A stretch of 17,063 nucleotides of DNA from JABFSC01 sp031389045 (lineage in GTDB: Bacteria > Desulfobacterota > Binatia > Bin18). The notes beneath the pieces are model-generated. The model did not search any database. It was not told where the DNA came from and saw only the letters and a program-made list of their open reading frames with translations. This document shows, one piece after another, positions 13,824 to 17,063 of this stretch. Position 1 is the first letter of the stretch. Each line of letters opens with the position of its first letter. The position numbers were made by a program, and so were the translations under genes. Where the stretch lies: the NCBI GenBank assembly GCA_031389045.1, contig JANMSE010000177.1, positions 1 through 17,063 on the forward strand. The letters run 5' to 3'.

Positions 13824-15593
13824 ATGTCCACTTTTCGCCTCATCGTTGCTGTTCTTCTTTTGCTACTCCTCGTTGCTACGGCATTCTTCATCACACCGGC
13901 CTGGATTCCACTCTCGCTGCAACCCACCTACTATTCCTGGTTCGGCGAACCCGCCTACCACACACCTCCAGACAGCACACCCGTTGATCTCGGCACCGTG
14001 GAACCATTCTGCCTAGACTTGCACCCAGACTGGCGCAAGCGTCAGGAGATTGAAGGAGTCGTCATTGAGGACTCTCCGCTGTGCGAGCCCGATAATCCGT
14101 GGGCGGTCGCCGCGTTCATCAAAGGCACGAACAACGTGTCGATGGATACACTGATGAAAGCCGGACTCTCACCCGACACAGTGATGATCGAAAACGACAA
14201 GGATGGAGACGGTGATCCTGATGTCATCCGTATTAAACTTGAAGTGGCGGAACTGAATGGCCGCTCGCCGGACATGCCCGACCTCATTCCGGCGTACTTT
14301 ATTGCTCCAGGCATCCAGCCGGGGCTGTGGGTGTTTGCCCCGAAGGTCCACGGCATGGCCACCAAGAGTCTGGAAGAGCTGGAAGCCAATCCACTTTTGC
14401 GCGCCCCTTCGCCGGTGATTCGGGTTGAGCAAGGGGACACGGTGGAAGTGATCCTGGAAAACACCCATTATTTCCCCCACACCATCCATTTTCATGGCGT
14501 CGATCATCCATACTCACATCACGAACACGGCAACGACGGCGTGCCTGAGACCAGCGAAGTGCCAGTGATGCCAGGCGACAGCCGGACCTACGAATTCTCG
14601 CAAGCGCTGAATCCCGCGTTTCACACTGGACATGGAGAAGTCGATCCCGGCAAAAAGCGCGTCTTCGCCCTCGCCCCGCGACAACCGGGCACCATGTTCT
14701 ACCATTGCCATGTTCAGCCGCAGCACCACATCCACATGGGACTTCAGGGCATGTTCGTCGTCGAGGAGAATCGCCCCAACAATTGGGTGCAGACCTTGAA
14801 CATCGGCGCGGGCCACGTCCGTCACCCGTCAGTCGCGGTGCGTGAGACCTACGCGCAGGAGTACGATCTTCATTTCCAAGATATTGATCCGGCGCTGAAC
14901 AACATCATCCAAGCCGCGAACGATCCGCGCTTGATCGAAAAAGCGATGAACCGGCAATACAACATCACCGACCGCACCGCGCGCTATTTTCTTCTCAACG
15001 GGCGCTCGTTCCCGTATACGTTCCGCGAGTCACTGGTGGTGGTCGAACCGGACCAACACATTAAGTTACGCGTGCTCTCTGGTGGCGAGGAGGGAGTTTC
15101 GCTTCACAGTCACGGCCATAAAATGGCGATCACGCATTATGATGGCGTCGAGCATAATCCGGCGGCGCAAATCACGCGTGATGTTTTTTGGCTGAGCGCG
15201 GCGCAACGTCTCGACCTGCATCTCAACACTACTAACGATGGCCTGCACAGCTACGGCGAAGGCGTGTGGATGTTACACGACCACAAAGAGAAAGCATTCA
15301 CGACGGACGGCATGCACCCCGGTGGTAGTGTGGGCGCGATTGTGTCCCGTTCCTATCTCGATGAAAAAGGCTGGCCCAAAACTCAGGGCGTTGATTGGTC
15401 CCCATTCTTTAGCCCGCGCTATTATCAACGAGAGATTCCGGTATGGACGACCTACGACAAAGAGGGGATGTTGGGAGAAGCAAAGAGGGGTTCTTCGTTC
15501 AGCCTGTTTACCGTTTTGCTGGGCCTCCTCGCTGGCATCGGACTCGGAAGCGTCATTGCCTTGTTGAGCAGGCGTCGTTCACGGAGAGCATAA
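13824..15593 (+). CDS. Membrane-anchored two-domain multicopper oxidase
   Basis: 589 residues with an N-terminal signal-anchor (~5-24) and a C-terminal helix (~560-581) ending in SRRRSRRA, so it is probably held on the periplasmic face. The ATG has no visible Shine-Dalgarno sequence. Four HxH motifs give the eight histidines of a complete trinuclear copper centre: HFHG (222-225), HCH (294-296), HSHGH (428-432) and HDH (485-487). The single type-1 site is in domain 1 (Cys295, a His at about 301 and Met305), while domain 2 has HDH with no Cys. That layout fits two-domain oxidases with type-1 copper in the first domain, as known from Nitrosomonas. Residues ~60-180 are an additional N-terminal region with a calcium-loop-like DKDGDGDPD (125-133). 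It likely oxidises a substrate or electron donor with O2; cuprous oxidase or electron acceptor from the cupredoxin are options. Confidence 0.88.
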   Translation: MSTFRLIVAVLLLLLLVATAFFITPAWIPLSLQPTYYSWFGEPAYHTPPDSTPVDLGTVEPFCLDLHPDWRKRQEIEGVVIEDSPLCEPDNPWAVAAFIKGTNNVSMDTLMKAGLSPDTVMIENDKDGDGDPDVIRIKLEVAELNGRSPDMPDLIPAYFIAPGIQPGLWVFAPKVHGMATKSLEELEANPLLRAPSPVIRVEQGDTVEVILENTHYFPHTIHFHGVDHPYSHHEHGNDGVPETSEVPVMPGDSRTYEFSQALNPAFHTGHGEVDPGKKRVFALAPRQPGTMFYHCHVQPQHHIHMGLQGMFVVEENRPNNWVQTLNIGAGHVRHPSVAVRETYAQEYDLHFQDIDPALNNIIQAANDPRLIEKAMNRQYNITDRTARYFLLNGRSFPYTFRESLVVVEPDQHIKLRVLSGGEEGVSLHSHGHKMAITHYDGVEHNPAAQITRDVFWLSAAQRLDLHLNTTNDGLHSYGEGVWMLHDHKEKAFTTDGMHPGGSVGAIVSRSYLDEKGWPKTQGVDWSPFFSPRYYQREIPVWTTYDKEGMLGEAKRGSSFSLFTVLLGLLAGIGLGSVIALLSRRRSRRA

Positions 15594-16277
15594 ATGCTCC
15601 GATCATTCCTTTTCTTTCTCATCGCGCTGTTCGTGAGCGTCTCCCCGTCGGCAGCCCAGACTCCGGCGGACCCCCATGCGGGCATGCACCACCAACATCA
15701 CGAGCATCACGACCAACATACGATGGACGCTGACGGCATGGTGATGAACGAGAATACGGATCAGCTCCCCAAGGATTGCGACAAAATCTCCAGCGAGGAA
15801 CAGATCACCGTTCGCGCGGGGAAAAAATACGCCCAGCCATTCAACGGCACCATGTTCAGTTTTGACCAACGAGAGTGGCGGGTGCCACCGTGCGCGAAGG
15901 TGACCGTGACCCTCATCAATGAAGACCAGGTGCGCCACCAATGGATGATTCATGGGCTTCCCAGATATTTGTATCCAGAAGGGATGTTTCATCTGGAAGC
16001 GAACGGAGGAGCTAAAAAATCGGGGACGTTTATCGTTCCCAGTGGCGACAAGACTTACCTGGCGCACTGTGACATCGCCCAGCACATGGAAAAAGGGATG
16101 AAAGGACAATTGAAGGTTGGCGGTGGGGATGGAGATTTGCCCAGCATTCCTGGGGTATCCGCGCCACGGCACCCCGACGCGTATGGCACTCAAGAGAGTG
16201 GCTGGGTGAAGAGCGTCAGCGCGCTTGCGGCGCTGATCGGTCTCGTGTTGGCGTACAAAATATTTCGTCCAGCATAG
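15594..16277 (+). CDS. His-rich, membrane-anchored cupredoxin
   Basis: 227 residues; its ATG follows the stop of the multicopper oxidase gene without a single spacer base, so the two are co-translated. A signal peptide (1-20, ending PSAA) is followed by a His/Met-rich segment (residues 28-50, with eight His between 28 and 42). The cupredoxin domain (~68-175) shows a type-1 copper set: a His at 115 or 120 in VRHQWMIHG, Cys159, His164 and Met169 in AHCDIAQHMEKGM, a layout like the oxidase type-1 loop but with Asp in place of the second His. Cys62 and Cys100 could form a disulfide. A linker and a C-terminal helix (~204-224) anchor it to the membrane. It probably carries electrons or copper for its neighbour in the periplasm. 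The donor and acceptor are not known. Confidence 0.85.
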   Translation: MLRSFLFFLIALFVSVSPSAAQTPADPHAGMHHQHHEHHDQHTMDADGMVMNENTDQLPKDCDKISSEEQITVRAGKKYAQPFNGTMFSFDQREWRVPPCAKVTVTLINEDQVRHQWMIHGLPRYLYPEGMFHLEANGGAKKSGTFIVPSGDKTYLAHCDIAQHMEKGMKGQLKVGGGDGDLPSIPGVSAPRHPDAYGTQESGWVKSVSALAALIGLVLAYKIFRPA

Positions 16278-16442
16278 GATCGCATTCCGTCTTCAGGAAA
16301 CACGCTCAGCGTGCCCTCCCCTTCTTCGACTTGTCCGAGAGTGGAATGAGAAAAGCGATTTCTTCACTCAGGAATTGGCGGAAGTAATCGGCTGAGGCGG
16401 CCGCTTCCGCAAAGCCGCCTCGGCCAGTGAATGGGCCTGCGT
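16278..16442. other. Intergenic region with a 12-bp inverted repeat
   Basis: GGCTGAGGCGGC (16390-16401) pairs with GCCGCCTCGGCC (16414-16425) with one G-T pair and a 12-base loop. It lies between convergent genes and could end transcription from either side, though no T run follows. A smaller hairpin, CACGCT/AGCGTG-like, lies near 16301. On the minus strand about 45 codons are open here down to a stop at 16306; see findings. Confidence 0.5.
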
Positions 16443-17063
16443 CTAGGATGCGGACAATTCCTCGACATCCGTACAAACCTCCACCCCTAATCTCTTGGCG
16501 GTCGCTTGCGCACGCGGCTCGACATAGGAAGCAACAATCAACTTACGGTCAATGTGCCGTCCCGTCTTATGTGCATAAAACTTCACCTTCCGCGCAAATT
16601 GGTGGACGGCTCCTTTATCCAGCGCGGACTTGATCTCAACGACAAGGACTTTCCCATTCTTGATGACCACGTCTAGTTCGATTTGATCGGGGTCGCCAAA
16701 AACATCACCCTCCGTATCCATCTCCAAAAACCGCTCGGTCGTGAATCCGACCTCCTCCAAAATAGCGCGCATGCCTTGGCGAAAGGCTTCTTCCGTCTGC
16801 AAGCCCCACCGCGCGCCTAATCCACCGATTTTCGACTCGAAGGATCGGCGGAATTTGGCCAGCTCCTGGGTTAACCCTTCGACCCGCAGATCCGTGCGTA
16901 TCTGCGCTTGCGCTAACTCTTGAACGTTTCGCGTCAACTCCTCCAGCCGCAACTCCGTGCGTTTCTGCGCCTCGGCCAACTCCTCCACCCGCAACTCCGT
17001 GCGTTTCTGCGCCTCGGCTAACTCTCGAACCACTCCCTTCAAATCATCGAAATCCGTTCTTCG
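16443..17063 (-). CDS. Coiled-coil plus PD-(D/E)XK nuclease-like protein (DUF3782-type), 5' end outside the window
   Basis: The frame is open through the right edge, so the start is missing; the TTG at 17042 is probably internal. The visible N-terminal half is a coiled coil built of repeated 14-residue units of the RTELRVEELAEAQK type. A conserved helix (GARWGLQTEEAFRQGM) follows. The C-terminal domain has QIELDVVI, then VLVVEIKSAL, the D-x(n)-E-x-K core of PD-(D/E)XK nucleases, and KFYAHKTGRHIDRKLIVASY. Proteins of this type are widespread in cyanobacteria, Chloroflexi and environmental lineages and have no proven role; a nuclease or a restriction/DNA-repair-like function is inferred from the fold only. 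It is convergent with the cupredoxin gene and probably unrelated to it. Confidence 0.8.
   Translation of the reverse strand, partial: RRTDFDDLKGVVRELAEAQKRTELRVEELAEAQKRTELRLEELTRNVQELAQAQIRTDLRVEGLTQELAKFRRSFESKIGGLGARWGLQTEEAFRQGMRAILEEVGFTTERFLEMDTEGDVFGDPDQIELDVVIKNGKVLVVEIKSALDKGAVHQFARKVKFYAHKTGRHIDRKLIVASYVEPRAQATAKRLGVEVCTDVEELSAS
16941..17024 (-). repeat. Two near-identical 42-bp tandem repeats within the coiled-coil gene
   Basis: The units at about 16941-16982 and 16983-17024 are almost identical and encode 14-residue coiled-coil repeats. A more degenerate copy lies near 16880-16920. They suggest coil length can change by whole heptad pairs. Confidence 0.8.

Noticed and set aside
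13824..15593. Multicopper oxidase considered as copper nitrite reductase (NirK)
   Set aside because: All four HxH motifs including HCH and HDH are present, which gives a full trinuclear centre; NirK lacks these type-3 histidines.

Overview
The window is GC-rich bacterial DNA from a Gram-negative-type, copper-dependent oxidiser of unknown lineage. Its centrepiece is a complete copper membrane monooxygenase (CuMMO; particulate methane/ammonia/short-alkane monooxygenase superfamily) operon in the order C-A-B. An Amidohydrolase_2 gene of a type common in uncultured Deltaproteobacteria-like and Binatota-like genomes lies at the left edge. Together these suggest a soil or sediment lineage such as Binatota (Desulfobacterota_B) or a relative. 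That placement is inference from gene content; no rRNA or ribosomal marker is present.

Layout. 2-493 (+) is the 3' end of an amidohydrolase. 560-7831 (-) holds three exported-protein genes: a small lipoprotein, a thermolysin-family (M4) protease with four C-terminal Calx-beta domains, and a heparinase II/III-like protein with two Calx-beta domains that closely resemble those of the protease. 7832-8302 has no convincing gene but carries a minus-strand terminator. 8303-9421 (-) is glycerol dehydrogenase (gldA), with its own promoter and a strong ribosome binding site. 9636-13714 (+) is the CuMMO unit: a membrane-anchored periplasmic protein (PmoD/AmoD-like candidate), pmoC, a hairpin, pmoA, a small two-helix protein not normally found there, pmoB, and a strong terminator. 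A palindromic dispersed-type repeat follows. Then comes a second plus-strand unit: a membrane-anchored multicopper oxidase and, directly abutting it, a His-rich membrane-anchored cupredoxin. 16443-17063 (-) is a partial coiled-coil plus PD-(D/E)XK nuclease-like (DUF3782-type) gene.

How the parts may work together. PmoC keeps all six residues of the two metal sites known from methanotroph PmoC. PmoB keeps the three-histidine copper site with exact spacing but lacks the variable bis-His site. Three proteins of the cluster (the 9636 protein, the 12082 small protein and PmoB) are each predicted to be cut by signal peptidase directly before a histidine, so each could present an N-terminal His for copper. 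The multicopper oxidase keeps eight trinuclear-centre histidines and one type-1 copper site in its first domain. The adjacent cupredoxin has a type-1 site and a His-rich N-terminus. The most interesting proposal is that these two proteins form a copper redox or copper-handling module attached to this CuMMO. The substrate of the monooxygenase cannot be told from sequence reading alone.
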